This document shows, piece after piece, positions 8,864-17,671 of a stretch of 64,000 nucleotides of DNA (position 1 is its first letter; every line of letters starts with the position of its first letter). Made by a program: the position numbers and the translations under genes. The notes under the pieces were generated by a model, which worked only from the letters and a program-made list of their open reading frames with translations, did no database searches and was not told the DNA's origin. This stretch comes from an uncultured Flammeovirgaceae bacterium (lineage in GTDB: Bacteria > Bacteroidota > Bacteroidia > Cytophagales > Cyclobacteriaceae), in assembly GCA_937883755.1 (NCBI GenBank), contig CAKZYA010000063.1, positions 232,054-296,053 of the forward strand, in the 5' to 3' direction.

Positions 8864-9913
8864 TTAATTGAATTCATTACCTGCCGAACGGCCGATATAG
8901 GTCATTGCACATCGGAAACCGATATACGCAGTTGTAGAATCCTTGTACTCAAAGGTTCGCGCTCCGGTTTGTAGGAAGAACGATACATCCTTCCATGAAC
9001 CACCACGAATAACCTTTCGGAATTCGTTAGGATCATTATATGTAGGGTTCAAATCCCAGACGATAGCAGTAGAAGCTGGATTCCAGGCATCTTCGCACCA
9101 TTCGCCTACGTTACCCGACATATCGTACACTCCAAAGTCGTTAGCGAAATAAGAAGCAACAGGTGCGGTGTAAGCAAAACCGTCATCAAAGTAATTACCT
9201 CGGCCAGGCTTAAAGTTGGCTAACATACAACCTTTAGAATTACGGATGTACGGCCCACCCCAAGGATATTTAGCCATATCACGACCACCCCGAGCAGCGT
9301 ACTCCCACTCTGCCTCAGAAGGCAAACGGAAATTAGGCATGATAAACATACCGTTGCTTTCGCGATACTCATTCAGGTAGGCCGTTCTCCATTGGCAGAA
9401 TACCTTAGCAGCCTCCCAGTCAATTCCTACTACTGGATAATTATCAAATGCTGGGTGAGAGTAGTAATACTGTACGAGCGGATCACCCATGTGGTGGGTG
9501 TAGTTCCGCTGCCATACAGTAGTATCAGGGTAAAGTTCCTCTTCAACAAAGTTAGCACCTCTGCCAATCAGAAACTCATACTCCCCTTCACCTTCCTGAA
9601 GTTCTTGGATAAATTGACGATACTCATTGTTGGTAATCTCAGTATCGTCCATAAAGAATGCCCCAATTGTAATTTGCTTGTTAAAGCTTACTTGGGTAGC
9701 AATGGGGTCTTCATCGGCCTGTCCCATATGAAATGTTCCAGCGGGAATACGCACCATGCCGTATGGTGTAGGCATACCGTCGTATTCACGGCCCTGTACA
9801 CCAACTAGCTGTCCAAAATCTTCGCCGCCACCTCCAAAGAGGCCACAACCCTGTAACGCTAATAGCGCACAGATAGACAAGACAGCACTGCTGCATCGAA
9901 TAGATTTACACAT
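8864..9913 (-). CDS. gldK: Type IX secretion lipoprotein GldK (PorK), SUMF1/FGE-like domain
   Basis: The 349-residue protein starts with a lipoprotein signal (LLALQGC, lipidated cysteine near residue 23) followed by a Gly-rich linker. The rest is a formylglycine-generating-enzyme-like fold: MVRIPAGTFHMGQADEDP, FFMDDTEITNNEYRQFI, YPVVGIDWEAAKVFCQWR, FRLPSEAEWEYAARGG, DMSGNVGEWCEDAW and VIRGGSWKD. In GldK this fold is structural, not enzymatic; the protein forms the outer-membrane-anchored ring with GldN. It heads the gldKLMN run and follows porP by 169 bp, matching the porPKLMN order known from Porphyromonas. Confidence 0.94.
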   Translation of the reverse strand: MCKSIRCSSAVLSICALLALQGCGLFGGGGEDFGQLVGVQGREYDGMPTPYGMVRIPAGTFHMGQADEDPIATQVSFNKQITIGAFFMDDTEITNNEYRQFIQELQEGEGEYEFLIGRGANFVEEELYPDTTVWQRNYTHHMGDPLVQYYYSHPAFDNYPVVGIDWEAAKVFCQWRTAYLNEYRESNGMFIMPNFRLPSEAEWEYAARGGRDMAKYPWGGPYIRNSKGCMLANFKPGRGNYFDDGFAYTAPVASYFANDFGVYDMSGNVGEWCEDAWNPASTAIVWDLNPTYNDPNEFRKVIRGGSWKDVSFFLQTGARTFEYKDSTTAYIGFRCAMTYIGRSAGNEFN

Positions 9914-10044
9914 AACACAAATTGTTTTATAACATACACGTTAATACGAACACAAATATTGTAAATGTTCTCAATAAGAACGAACTAAAAACCCCATAAT
10001 TCCTGCGTTGTAATATTTTCCTGTTTTTAGCACAAAAATTAAAC

Positions 10045-10066
10045 TATACAAATATATTATTGTATA
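10045..10066. promoter_or_regulatory. AT-rich inverted repeat between porP and gldK
   Basis: Perfect seven-base arms TATACAA and TTGTATA separated by eight A/T bases. It sits 17 bp beyond the porP stop within the 169-bp gap ahead of gldK. It could be an attenuating hairpin, part of a gldK promoter or an operator; the base composition is so A/T-rich that chance is also possible. Confidence 0.3.
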
Positions 10067-10082
10067 TTTCAAATAATATCAA

Positions 10083-11039
10083 CTACTGTCTAAAACGAGG
10101 TGTTCTTATAATTTTCTTTTCACCACCTGAAGAAACAGGCAAACTATAGCTTACCATAATCTCGTGCGATGAGGTAGCTTTTGCTTCAGGGGCTACTACC
10201 GTGTAATCAAATGCGTAGCCCAGTTTTAATGATTTCTCTCGGAAAAAACTATATCCAATCATAGCAATTAAGGACTCTTGCTGGCGATAAGATAATCCAC
10301 CCCACATCTTTTCGTCATAAGTAGCCATTACACCAATATCGAATGAATAAGTATTAAGATCGGACTGTATTAATACCGATGGTGTTAATTTAAGTTTGTA
10401 CGTCGGCTCATAATCGAAGCCTCCCATCACCGTCATATGATTTTGAAGAGGATTATTCAATGTATCAATGCCGGTAAAGTCAAACTGTGCTTCAATTAAA
10501 TGTTTGAAGCCAATACCAGCGTAGAATTGACGGGCGCGATAAAAAACTCCTGCCGAGAAATCAGGTCGCATCTGTGAGTCTCTACCAGCCCGGCGTAGCT
10601 TATCATCTGGATCTACCCAACGGTATTGATCAAAGTCGATCGTTTGAGAGAATGCACCTACTCTAATGCCTAAGCTGAGTTTACCCGAACCTACTCCTAA
10701 GTGATAGGCAAAAGATGCCTGCGCTTCTTGATTAGTCAATGGTCCGATTCGGTCATTAACGATATGTAGCCCAAAGCCACTCCTCAATTTTAAGATTGGG
10801 GTGTTGAGACTTACTACCTGAGTATTAATACCGCCACTAAGATCTCCTGTAGTAGGTTGATAACCTGCCCACTGGGTTCGGTGGAATGCCGTGATGGTTG
10901 TGACCCCCTCTACGCCAGCGTAGGCTGGGTTATAGAATAAGGTATTAAACATGTACTGGCTAAACTGGGCACTCTGTTGGGCATACGTTATACTAGGGCC
11001 GATGCTCAGGAAAACAAGTACAATAAGCGCTTTTTTCAT
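10083..11039 (-). CDS. porP: PorP/SprF family type IX secretion outer membrane protein
   Basis: The 318-residue product has a signal peptide (MKKALIVLVFLSIGPSITYA) and the PorP/SprF opening QQSAQFSQYMFNTLFYNPAY followed by AGVEGVTTITAFHRTQWAGY. The remainder is amphipathic beta strands typical of a 14-stranded-type outer membrane barrel. PorP/SprF proteins support the T9SS machinery or anchor type B cargo at the surface. Because it is directly upstream of gldKLMN on the same strand, it is probably the PorP of the core apparatus. ATG at 11039 is preferred to a TTG five codons upstream. The stop is followed by an AT-rich inverted repeat. Confidence 0.9.
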   Translation of the reverse strand: MKKALIVLVFLSIGPSITYAQQSAQFSQYMFNTLFYNPAYAGVEGVTTITAFHRTQWAGYQPTTGDLSGGINTQVVSLNTPILKLRSGFGLHIVNDRIGPLTNQEAQASFAYHLGVGSGKLSLGIRVGAFSQTIDFDQYRWVDPDDKLRRAGRDSQMRPDFSAGVFYRARQFYAGIGFKHLIEAQFDFTGIDTLNNPLQNHMTVMGGFDYEPTYKLKLTPSVLIQSDLNTYSFDIGVMATYDEKMWGGLSYRQQESLIAMIGYSFFREKSLKLGYAFDYTVVAPEAKATSSHEIMVSYSLPVSSGGEKKIIRTPRFRQ

Positions 11040-11157
11040 ACCTAAAAGACTCAAAATTAGGCCTAAAAGTAAAACTCTACTCTTATTTTTTTCTAGCAGA
11101 AATATACTTTTCCATACAACGTATGCTTATCCGCAGAATTGTACTAGCCTTTGAGTA

Positions 11158-11958
11158 TTATTTTTTCACTTCTTGTTGAAGCTTTTTGTTTGCTTCTTTT
11201 ATGTAAACTTCGAGAGCGCCAGTCATGGAAGGGGCATTTGGCATTGGAGCCTGAATGTCTAAAACGAGTCCGGCATCACGCACTGCACCGGCCGTAGTAG
11301 GTCCAAATGCTGCAATACGAGTTTTATTCTGTTTAAAATCTGGAAAGTTTACAAATAGGGAGTTAATACCTGAAGGGCTGAAAAACGCAATAATATCATA
11401 GTATACATCCTCTAAATCTGATAAATCTGCAGCAACAGTCTCGTACATCACTGCTTCATTGTATTGATATCCGCCACCTTTCAAAAAATCGGGAATATCA
11501 TTTTTCCGAATGCTTGAACAAGGAAACAAATATTTTTCATCTTTATGCTTCTTGAGTATCTCGATTAAATCCTGAGCAGTGCGGAAACCTGTAAAGATCT
11601 TACGCTTCCGGATTACAATATACTTTTGCAAATAATTAGCCGTCTGCTCTGATATACAGAAGTACTTCATATCAGCCGGCATTTCTATTCTAAGCTCTGA
11701 GCAAATGTTGAAGAAATGATCTACTGCATTACGACTAGTAAAGATGATGGCGGTGTGATCAAGTATCTCCACTTTCTGCTTGCGAAAATCTTTTACATTG
11801 ACGGGTTTCACCTCAATAAAGGGACGGAAGTCAACCGTGATATCGTATTTCTCAGCTAAGTCGAAGTAAGGTGATTTACCATTTTGTGGCTCAGGCTGGG
11901 ATACGAGAATGCTATTTACTGGAAAAAGTCTGTCGCTGTTAATCTTACTATCACTCAT
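11158..11958 (-). CDS. hemD: Uroporphyrinogen-III synthase
   Basis: The 266-residue protein has the two-domain HemD pattern with weak but recognisable motifs: ILVSQPEPQ at the N-terminus, AIIFTSRNAVDHFF near residue 72, YFCISEQTANYL, YLFPCSSIRKNDIPDFL, YDIIAFFSPSGINSLF, and IAAFGPTTAGAVRDAGL near the C-terminus. HemD cyclises hydroxymethylbilane to uroporphyrinogen III in haem synthesis. It is separated from the core tetrapyrrole genes and sits downstream of a DUF4271 gene, an arrangement that recurs in Bacteroidota. ATG at 11958 gives the expected length. Confidence 0.85.
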   Translation of the reverse strand: MSDSKINSDRLFPVNSILVSQPEPQNGKSPYFDLAEKYDITVDFRPFIEVKPVNVKDFRKQKVEILDHTAIIFTSRNAVDHFFNICSELRIEMPADMKYFCISEQTANYLQKYIVIRKRKIFTGFRTAQDLIEILKKHKDEKYLFPCSSIRKNDIPDFLKGGGYQYNEAVMYETVAADLSDLEDVYYDIIAFFSPSGINSLFVNFPDFKQNKTRIAAFGPTTAGAVRDAGLVLDIQAPMPNAPSMTGALEVYIKEANKKLQQEVKK

Positions 11959-12122
11959 ACGTATACCTCTTGTTTTATTACAAATTATCGAAAATTATTG
12001 AGTCTGTAACCTGTTGCAGCATTACGTAAAACAGTGAGATAATTCCATATATCTTGTAGGCACTTCACATAAGAGAGATGCAAGAAAACTCGAATTAATT
12101 CAAGTAATTCTGGAATAAATAC

Positions 12123-13286
12123 TCAACCTATAAGTAACTCAAACCCAGCTAGTAGCGGGATAATTTCTGCAACGCAAATGTATGAAAATAAATATATTTT
12201 TCTAAACGACGCATTTCGGGATAACCGAAAATACAAGATAACAATACGGAATAGTGCAAATAATAAGAATCCATAAACCAGCCCACGCAGATAGATTTCT
12301 CCGCCAAACGGAAGATTAGGAAAAAAGCATATCACGGTCACGAATACTATTGTCCAGAACACTAACGACATCCGCATGAAATCAAACATATGTAAATACT
12401 TCATGGCACGTAACCGGAATAACGAACCCAATAGCATCAGTAACAAATACTTGACCCATATGATAACGAATATGATAAGGGCAATCTCACACCACAATAG
12501 CAAATACTGGGGAAAAGAATCAGGTGGCCACGAAATATAAGAAGCAACAGCAGGGAGCTCAACAGTAGGTGGTAAAATTATAACCAATAGGAAAGCAATC
12601 AGCAAACAGTAGTGTACTAAAAAAGCAATATGTGCTTCAGTAACTAGCTTAATACGAGTATCATCTTCCCGTATTTTAGAAGAAAAAATCCGTGGAATAT
12701 TATATATGATCTTGAAATTTTTCCCATACTTATGTTTCAGTACTGCATAAAATGTTAATAACACCAGCAAACCCATTACAAAAAAATTCATCTTAATAGC
12801 TGCTGATCGAGCTATTACTGGGTTTTTTTCTGCTTGAAGTTGACCGAAACTTACAATTTCCATCTTTACTTTCTTAAAGTCTTTCTGAGCCTGAAAGACC
12901 GTCAGGAAAATTGACTCAGCGTGGTGATTATGTAAGCTGTCAATATTAAGAAAAATACAGTCTGAGCGATTAAAATTCTTAACTAGCTGTTGATCAATAA
13001 GTAAAGAGCTATTTTTAGGAATACAGCAATGCAAATAGTTTCCTTGAAAGCGGGATAGATTAAGCGGAAATCCAATCACTACTCCTTTGTTTTGTCCAGT
13101 AATGTAAGGGATATAGCGATTGGTCTTATCTACCGTAAGCCATTCTGAGCGTAAATCTTTTACGACAAAATATTCAGCCTGTTCTTCACCAGTTTGACCC
13201 AGCAAAGGAATACTTAGCAAAAATAATAAGCTTACTAGAAAGCTGTACTTTGTGATCATCTTACCTGCTCTCAATACACGAATCAT
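12123..13286 (-). CDS. DUF4271 domain-containing integral membrane protein
   Basis: The protein (387 residues from this ATG) has a signal peptide (VSLLFLLSIPLLGQ), a periplasmic N-terminal half of about 140 residues, and a C-terminal membrane region with six or seven helices that starts near FFVMGLLVLLTFYAVLKHKY. The order and the FRLRAMKYLHMFDFMRMSLV segment fit DUF4271. An ATG nine codons downstream (13259) gives a cleaner signal peptide and may be the true start. Its neighbour hemD on the same strand is its usual partner in this phylum; the function is unknown. The gap to hemD is 164 bp and holds nothing recognisable. Confidence 0.8.
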   Translation of the reverse strand: MIRVLRAGKMITKYSFLVSLLFLLSIPLLGQTGEEQAEYFVVKDLRSEWLTVDKTNRYIPYITGQNKGVVIGFPLNLSRFQGNYLHCCIPKNSSLLIDQQLVKNFNRSDCIFLNIDSLHNHHAESIFLTVFQAQKDFKKVKMEIVSFGQLQAEKNPVIARSAAIKMNFFVMGLLVLLTFYAVLKHKYGKNFKIIYNIPRIFSSKIREDDTRIKLVTEAHIAFLVHYCLLIAFLLVIILPPTVELPAVASYISWPPDSFPQYLLLWCEIALIIFVIIWVKYLLLMLLGSLFRLRAMKYLHMFDFMRMSLVFWTIVFVTVICFFPNLPFGGEIYLRGLVYGFLLFALFRIVILYFRLSRNASFRKIYLFSYICVAEIIPLLAGFELLIG

Positions 13287-13340
13287 ACCGCACCTGAAAA
13301 TTACTCCCTTACAATACGTAAGTTTTTGGAAAAGCTTAAT

Positions 13341-15098
13341 TTAGAAACGGCTAATATAGCCAAAATGTACCTTAGAAGCAGAAAAACTCAAATCTTGTTG
13401 ACTTGATCTACCTAGCGCATAAACCAAGCTGAATAATCCAGCAGGGGTACTCAGGCTAATTCCAGCTCCTACACCCAGAGGCGTCCCCACCGAATAATTT
13501 CTTGATTCACTCCGCTTTACCCAGGCCTGATCGTAAAAGGCAAATATATACGAAGGAACGGCATTTTCTGGCTCCAGTAGCCACCGAAGCTCCAGATTAG
13601 AGAGCACATATTGGGATGCAAATAATGAATTATCAACAAACCCTCTTAAGCTTTTGATTCCACCTAGGCGATAAAGCTCGTTAGCAAATAACTGTGTATC
13701 GGTTAAACCACCTGCCTGCAACTGATTATATATTCCTAGCTCTGATCCAAGCATGTAATATTGAGCAAAAGAAAGTTCGCCCGCCCACTGTGTACTACTC
13801 TTGCTTTGATAAGATTGTTGATCTTGCGGTGTGTCTCCAGCTTGCCAGAATGATGTATTTTTCTGACCAACTCGCCCCTTCACTGAAAATAAGTAACCCC
13901 GACGAGGAAAAAGCAACTGGTCAACCTGATTCCAGCTGTAACCAACCCCACCACCCTGTACTGACACATTTGCTAAAGATGGAAGGACTTCACTTGTAAC
14001 TACTGTATTTTCCCCGATGAGCCGACTACTACGCCAATCGCCAAACACGCTAACCTGATGATTACTACCTATCAAATAAGATAATGTTAGATTCGCTTGC
14101 TGATTTAAAAAGAGTGTATCTTCTTTCAGCAGGTTGAATTTACCGCCTACACCTAGCGGTGAGCGGAATACATTAGGATGATTATACTCCAGAAATAACT
14201 GCTGGGAAGCCACTTGTAATCGCTGCCAATTAAGCGAAAACATCTTCCCCGAATGTCCCAAATTACGTAATAGCACATTTAGTTCACCTGTGAGTAACAC
14301 TCCTCCCCCATCTCTCTCATTAGGCAGCAGTGATAAAACCCCGTCTACCTGACTACTGGCCTGATAAGTAAGTGGCAGATATAAGTCAGCTACTTCATTC
14401 TGAAAGCGAACTTCCACCGGGTCAGTTAATGACAAGAATGGTAGCCCTTGCAACCGGGAGGCAATTTGAGATATTTTCTTTTCGCTGTAAATCATTCCAG
14501 TGCGAATGCCTAAATAAGCTTCTAGAAATTCTGGATTGATTTTATCTGTACCCCGTATATTCAGTTCTCCAAAGCGGATCTGTGGACCGGATTGATAATC
14601 TAGCGTTGCGGAAATTTCTTGATGCTTAACTTCCACATTTTTCAAACGCACCAAGGCAAATGGGTAGCCACTATTCTCAGCATATTCCAGACAACTCTCT
14701 ACTAATTTCTGAAAGTCAGCGTAGCGAAAGGGTTGCTGCAAAAAAAGCTCATCGCGATAACCCGATTGAGCTTGCATGAGTGGATCTAAATTACCTGGCT
14801 GAAGATACGCCCATCGAAACGGCTCTCCTGGATGAACCTTGACGCGGTAAACCAAACTATCCGTGGCAGGAAGATATTTAGCATATGCCTGAAAGTAGCC
14901 TACTTGTTGAAGATCAGTAATGATGCCACCAACTGCCTGATGAGCCTCGGCTTGACTGGGAAAATCTTCCTTGGGGAGATAAGACTTCAACAACTCCAAT
15001 TCGGCCTCGCTGCTCTCTATCTGCAATTGCCATTGGGCATTAGCTAAACTAATTCCTAAAGTGAGCCAATACGTTATACTAAGTACAAATACCCGCAT
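13341..15098 (-). CDS. BamA/TamA-family outer membrane protein
   Basis: The 585-residue protein has a signal peptide (WLTLGISLANAQ), a POTRA-like region at roughly residues 20-220 (FGELNIRGTDKINPEFLEAY, then GMIYSEKKISQIASRLQGLP), and a C-terminal Omp85-type barrel with FLEYNHPNVFRSPLGVGGKF, ELYRLGGIKSLRGFVDNSLF, which holds the family RGF motif, and a terminal strand ending VHFGYISRF. Only one or two POTRA modules are present, so it is shorter than BamA and resembles the TamA/accessory Omp85 group. It probably inserts or exports outer membrane proteins. The same-strand DUF4271 gene follows after 54 bp. Confidence 0.8.
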   Translation of the reverse strand: MRVFVLSITYWLTLGISLANAQWQLQIESSEAELELLKSYLPKEDFPSQAEAHQAVGGIITDLQQVGYFQAYAKYLPATDSLVYRVKVHPGEPFRWAYLQPGNLDPLMQAQSGYRDELFLQQPFRYADFQKLVESCLEYAENSGYPFALVRLKNVEVKHQEISATLDYQSGPQIRFGELNIRGTDKINPEFLEAYLGIRTGMIYSEKKISQIASRLQGLPFLSLTDPVEVRFQNEVADLYLPLTYQASSQVDGVLSLLPNERDGGGVLLTGELNVLLRNLGHSGKMFSLNWQRLQVASQQLFLEYNHPNVFRSPLGVGGKFNLLKEDTLFLNQQANLTLSYLIGSNHQVSVFGDWRSSRLIGENTVVTSEVLPSLANVSVQGGGVGYSWNQVDQLLFPRRGYLFSVKGRVGQKNTSFWQAGDTPQDQQSYQSKSSTQWAGELSFAQYYMLGSELGIYNQLQAGGLTDTQLFANELYRLGGIKSLRGFVDNSLFASQYVLSNLELRWLLEPENAVPSYIFAFYDQAWVKRSESRNYSVGTPLGVGAGISLSTPAGLFSLVYALGRSSQQDLSFSASKVHFGYISRF

Positions 15099-15178
15099 GT
15101 ATTCGGTTGATCGCTGGACTTAAAAGTCGAACAATGCGGGTATAAATACAACCCAACGACCGGCTCGTGAAAGTTTTG

Positions 15179-15202
15179 GCGTAAGATTACACTTTTTTAC
15201 GC
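15179..15202. terminator. Possible hairpin after the THI5-like gene
   Basis: Six-base arms GCGTAA and TTACGC flank a 12-base loop with a T run, in the gap between the last gene of the thiamine-related run and the BamA-like gene. There is no strong T tract after the stem on the minus strand, so terminator function is uncertain. Confidence 0.3.
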
Positions 15203-15206
15203 GGAG

Positions 15207-16151
15207 CTACTTGAAGAAATCATTGGTGTAGAACATAGAAGTATCAACCTGCCCGATATTCATTGATACGCCGTTTACGTCCTTCAGTACTTCGGTTTCA
15301 ATCATCCATTCTACAAAATCTAGCCAACGGGTACCATTCATAAATCCCCACTGACCGTCTTCTGATAAAATATGTGGAGCCAGCATTTGCAGTGATTTTT
15401 TGATCATCGGCAGGTTTTGCCAATTAGCGTGATCAAAATATTCGTGTAATAATTCGGCTGCTTCTTCTGGGTTTTCGGCAACGTGACGCCAGCCCTTCTC
15501 GGCTGTCCGTAAAAATGTCTGAATTGCTTCTTCCTCACTGGAAACAAATTCAGCATGAGTAATTAGCAAGGGGGAATAGCCATAGGGAATACCGTAGTTG
15601 CTCAGTACAAACGACCGAAATGATAAATCTTGCTCAAGCTCAGCTTTAGAACCTTCCCAAGGTAGGAATACCCAGGTAGCATCCGCTGAACCATCGGCTA
15701 CGGTACGCCACATTTCTAAATAGGCCGGATTAGAAATTTGGATATCGCCTTGTCCGCCATCGTTTTTGATGAGCTGACGTACAATATCGTCCTCAAACCG
15801 GGCATTGTAGGAGGCAAAAATTTTTCCGTCCAACTGAGCCGGACGTTTAATTTCGCTATCGGCTCGAACCACAATAGCGCTGGCATCTTTTTGCAAAGCG
15901 GCCGCCACAGCCGTTAACGGAATTGATTCTTCCAGCGTATTGAAGCTAATTACACTTTCTGATGGAGTAATTGCCAGATGGACTTCTTTATCCGCTAGTT
16001 TTTTGGCGGGAGTCTTTGCGTAATTGTCGTCTTCAGGATTAATAAAATAGACCTCTAATGATTCGTCTTCATAAAATCCTTTCGCTTCGGCCACAAAGTA
16101 GCCAGCGTGAAGGGTGTTAGGTGACCAATCTAAGGCTAGGGAAAGTTTCAT
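15207..16151 (-). CDS. THI5/NMT1-like (ThiY/SsuA-fold) solute-binding protein, no signal peptide
   Basis: The 314-residue product begins MKLSLALDWSPNTLHAGYFV with no signal peptide, then shows the type 2 periplasmic binding-protein fold of the THI5/NMT1/ThiY group: AEAKGFYEDESLEVYFI, a DGKIFASY segment after RPAQL, and NDGGQGDIQI. Relatives bind thiamine pyrimidine precursors or make the pyrimidine moiety in fungi. The fungal active-site histidine and the CCCFC motif are absent, so a synthase role is not supported. No ABC permease or ATPase is nearby. It is a paralogue of the protein at 16656-17612 and lies downstream of a TPP-riboswitch-controlled TonB receptor. Confidence 0.75.
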   Translation of the reverse strand: MKLSLALDWSPNTLHAGYFVAEAKGFYEDESLEVYFINPEDDNYAKTPAKKLADKEVHLAITPSESVISFNTLEESIPLTAVAAALQKDASAIVVRADSEIKRPAQLDGKIFASYNARFEDDIVRQLIKNDGGQGDIQISNPAYLEMWRTVADGSADATWVFLPWEGSKAELEQDLSFRSFVLSNYGIPYGYSPLLITHAEFVSSEEEAIQTFLRTAEKGWRHVAENPEEAAELLHEYFDHANWQNLPMIKKSLQMLAPHILSEDGQWGFMNGTRWLDFVEWMIETEVLKDVNGVSMNIGQVDTSMFYTNDFFK

Positions 16152-16196
16152 AGGTTATTTCAGTTGATAATTTAATATGGTAGCTTTTTAGAGGGG

Positions 16197-16634
16197 CTAT
16201 AGTAACAAATCACAATTTATTTCTACGTCTTCAATTGTTGCCCCTTTATCTATGTAAAATTCTTGTGCTTTTTTATTCCACTTTGAAACTTGCCACTTCA
16301 TTTTGTAACAACTTTCATCACGACCGATTTTTATTACTTCGTCAAATAATTTATTTCCCATGCCTAAGCCACGATATTTCTCCACCACATATAAATCATC
16401 TAAATATATAGCCTTTCCAGTCCATGAGTAGTAGCAAATGAAGTATGTAGCAAAACCAACTATCTTCTCTTCATAAGTAGCCACAAGACATTTAAAATGA
16501 TCTTGATCTCTTAGCATTTGCTCAGGAGTAATCATTACTTTCTCAGGATTTTTTATAAAAGTGGCAAACTCCTGTATAAGCTTATGAATGTCATTAAAAT
16601 CTGTAGGATTGGCTTTTCTGATATTAAAATCCAT
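16197..16634 (-). CDS. GNAT family N-acetyltransferase
   Basis: A 145-residue single-domain GNAT protein. It begins MDFNIRKANPTDFNDIHKLI, then IVGFATYFICYYSWTGKAIY, the acetyl-CoA binding segment DLYVVEKYRGLGMGNKLFDE (Q/RxxGxG/A-type), and NKKAQEFYIDKGA. This pattern resembles the diamine (spermidine) acetyltransferase-like subgroup. It acts in the cytoplasm on an unknown amine. Its position between two THI5-like paralogues on the same strand, with 21 and 45 bp gaps, suggests co-transcription, but no link to thiamine chemistry can be shown. The gene is more A/T-rich than its neighbours, which may mean a later insertion. Confidence 0.85.
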   Translation of the reverse strand: MDFNIRKANPTDFNDIHKLIQEFATFIKNPEKVMITPEQMLRDQDHFKCLVATYEEKIVGFATYFICYYSWTGKAIYLDDLYVVEKYRGLGMGNKLFDEVIKIGRDESCYKMKWQVSKWNKKAQEFYIDKGATIEDVEINCDLLL

Positions 16635-16655
16635 TTGTGAAAATTACAGGTTAGA

Positions 16656-17612
16656 TCAATCATCAACAGTCACCAACATTTCATTGGTGTAAAGCGATGC
16701 TATGTTAATTTGTTCAGCGGACAGTGGACTACCATCGTAGCGGTGGAGTAGCTCATGCTTGCTTAGCCACTGGACGTAAGCATCCCAGCGTTCGGGTTTC
16801 ATTGCTCCCCACCGTTGCTGCTCGTTCAAGAAGCTAGGGGCGATCGCCTGCATGGCTTGGGTGATAAAATCTATATCTTCAAAACTTGGATGATCTACAT
16901 TTTCTACCAGTTTTTGGGCAGTTGCTTCTGGCTCATTAGCTGCTTGCTGATAACCTCGAGCTACCCCCGCCAGGAAGACTTGTAAAGTTTCTGACGCATT
17001 TTCTATCGTTTCCTCCCGTACCATCAAGATAGGAGAATAGCCATAGGGAATCTGATAATCATGTAGATGAAAAGCGTTAAGCTTTTTGCCTCTTCGTTCA
17101 GCAATCACTCCTTCCCAAGGCATAAAGACCCAAGCAGTGTCAAATTGCTGCTGGAGAAATGCTTCAAACACTTCTAGCCGAGGTGGAGTAACTAAATCAA
17201 TGTCACCTTTCCCGCCATCCTGCTGAATCAGATAAGTTAATAGCTCTCGTTCCAACTGCGTTTTGTATCCACCGTAGGTTTTTCCGTCTAGTTGAGCTGG
17301 GCGAGTAATCCCGCTATCGGGTAAAGTCACAAAGGCAGATGTTTCCTGCTGCATTACTGTGGCAATGGCCTTGATTGGGTATTCCTCCTTTTGCAGCAAG
17401 CGATAATCTAATAGATGTTCGGAAGGGCTTAGCGCAATATGCACTTCTCCTTCGACCAGCCGCTGCGTAGTTTTCTTTTGGTAGTTATCAATCTCTACCG
17501 AGATGTATTCCACTTCCAGATCGCTATCTCCCCATAGATTATCAATTTGGGCAAGATACATTCCGGCATGAATTACGTTGGGTGTCCAGTCTAGGGCTAC
17601 TTTTAGTTTCAT
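16656..17612 (-). CDS. THI5/NMT1-like solute-binding protein paralogue, no signal peptide
   Basis: This 318-residue protein starts MKLKVALDWTPNVIHAGMYL and is a clear paralogue of the 314-residue protein at 15207-16151: both share the ALDW.PN.IHAG start, RPAQLDGKTYGGYKTQLERE, a QDGGKGDID block, WVFMPWEG and IPYGYSPILMV. Identity over the shared blocks looks moderate, so the duplication is not recent. It lacks a signal peptide and lipobox. It follows the TonB receptor gene by 59 bp and so is likely in the TPP-riboswitch-controlled transcript. Likely ligand is a thiamine precursor or related pyrimidine (inference). Confidence 0.75.
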   Translation of the reverse strand: MKLKVALDWTPNVIHAGMYLAQIDNLWGDSDLEVEYISVEIDNYQKKTTQRLVEGEVHIALSPSEHLLDYRLLQKEEYPIKAIATVMQQETSAFVTLPDSGITRPAQLDGKTYGGYKTQLERELLTYLIQQDGGKGDIDLVTPPRLEVFEAFLQQQFDTAWVFMPWEGVIAERRGKKLNAFHLHDYQIPYGYSPILMVREETIENASETLQVFLAGVARGYQQAANEPEATAQKLVENVDHPSFEDIDFITQAMQAIAPSFLNEQQRWGAMKPERWDAYVQWLSKHELLHRYDGSPLSAEQINIASLYTNEMLVTVDD

Positions 17613-17671
17613 AGGTTGTTAATTGATAGTTGACAGTGGATAATTGAAAATGCAACCGAGCTATTTTCTAC

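Noticed and set aside
15207..17612. THI5-like proteins as fungal-type HMP-P synthases
   Set aside because: The active-site His and the CCCFC motif of Thi5 are absent in both proteins.
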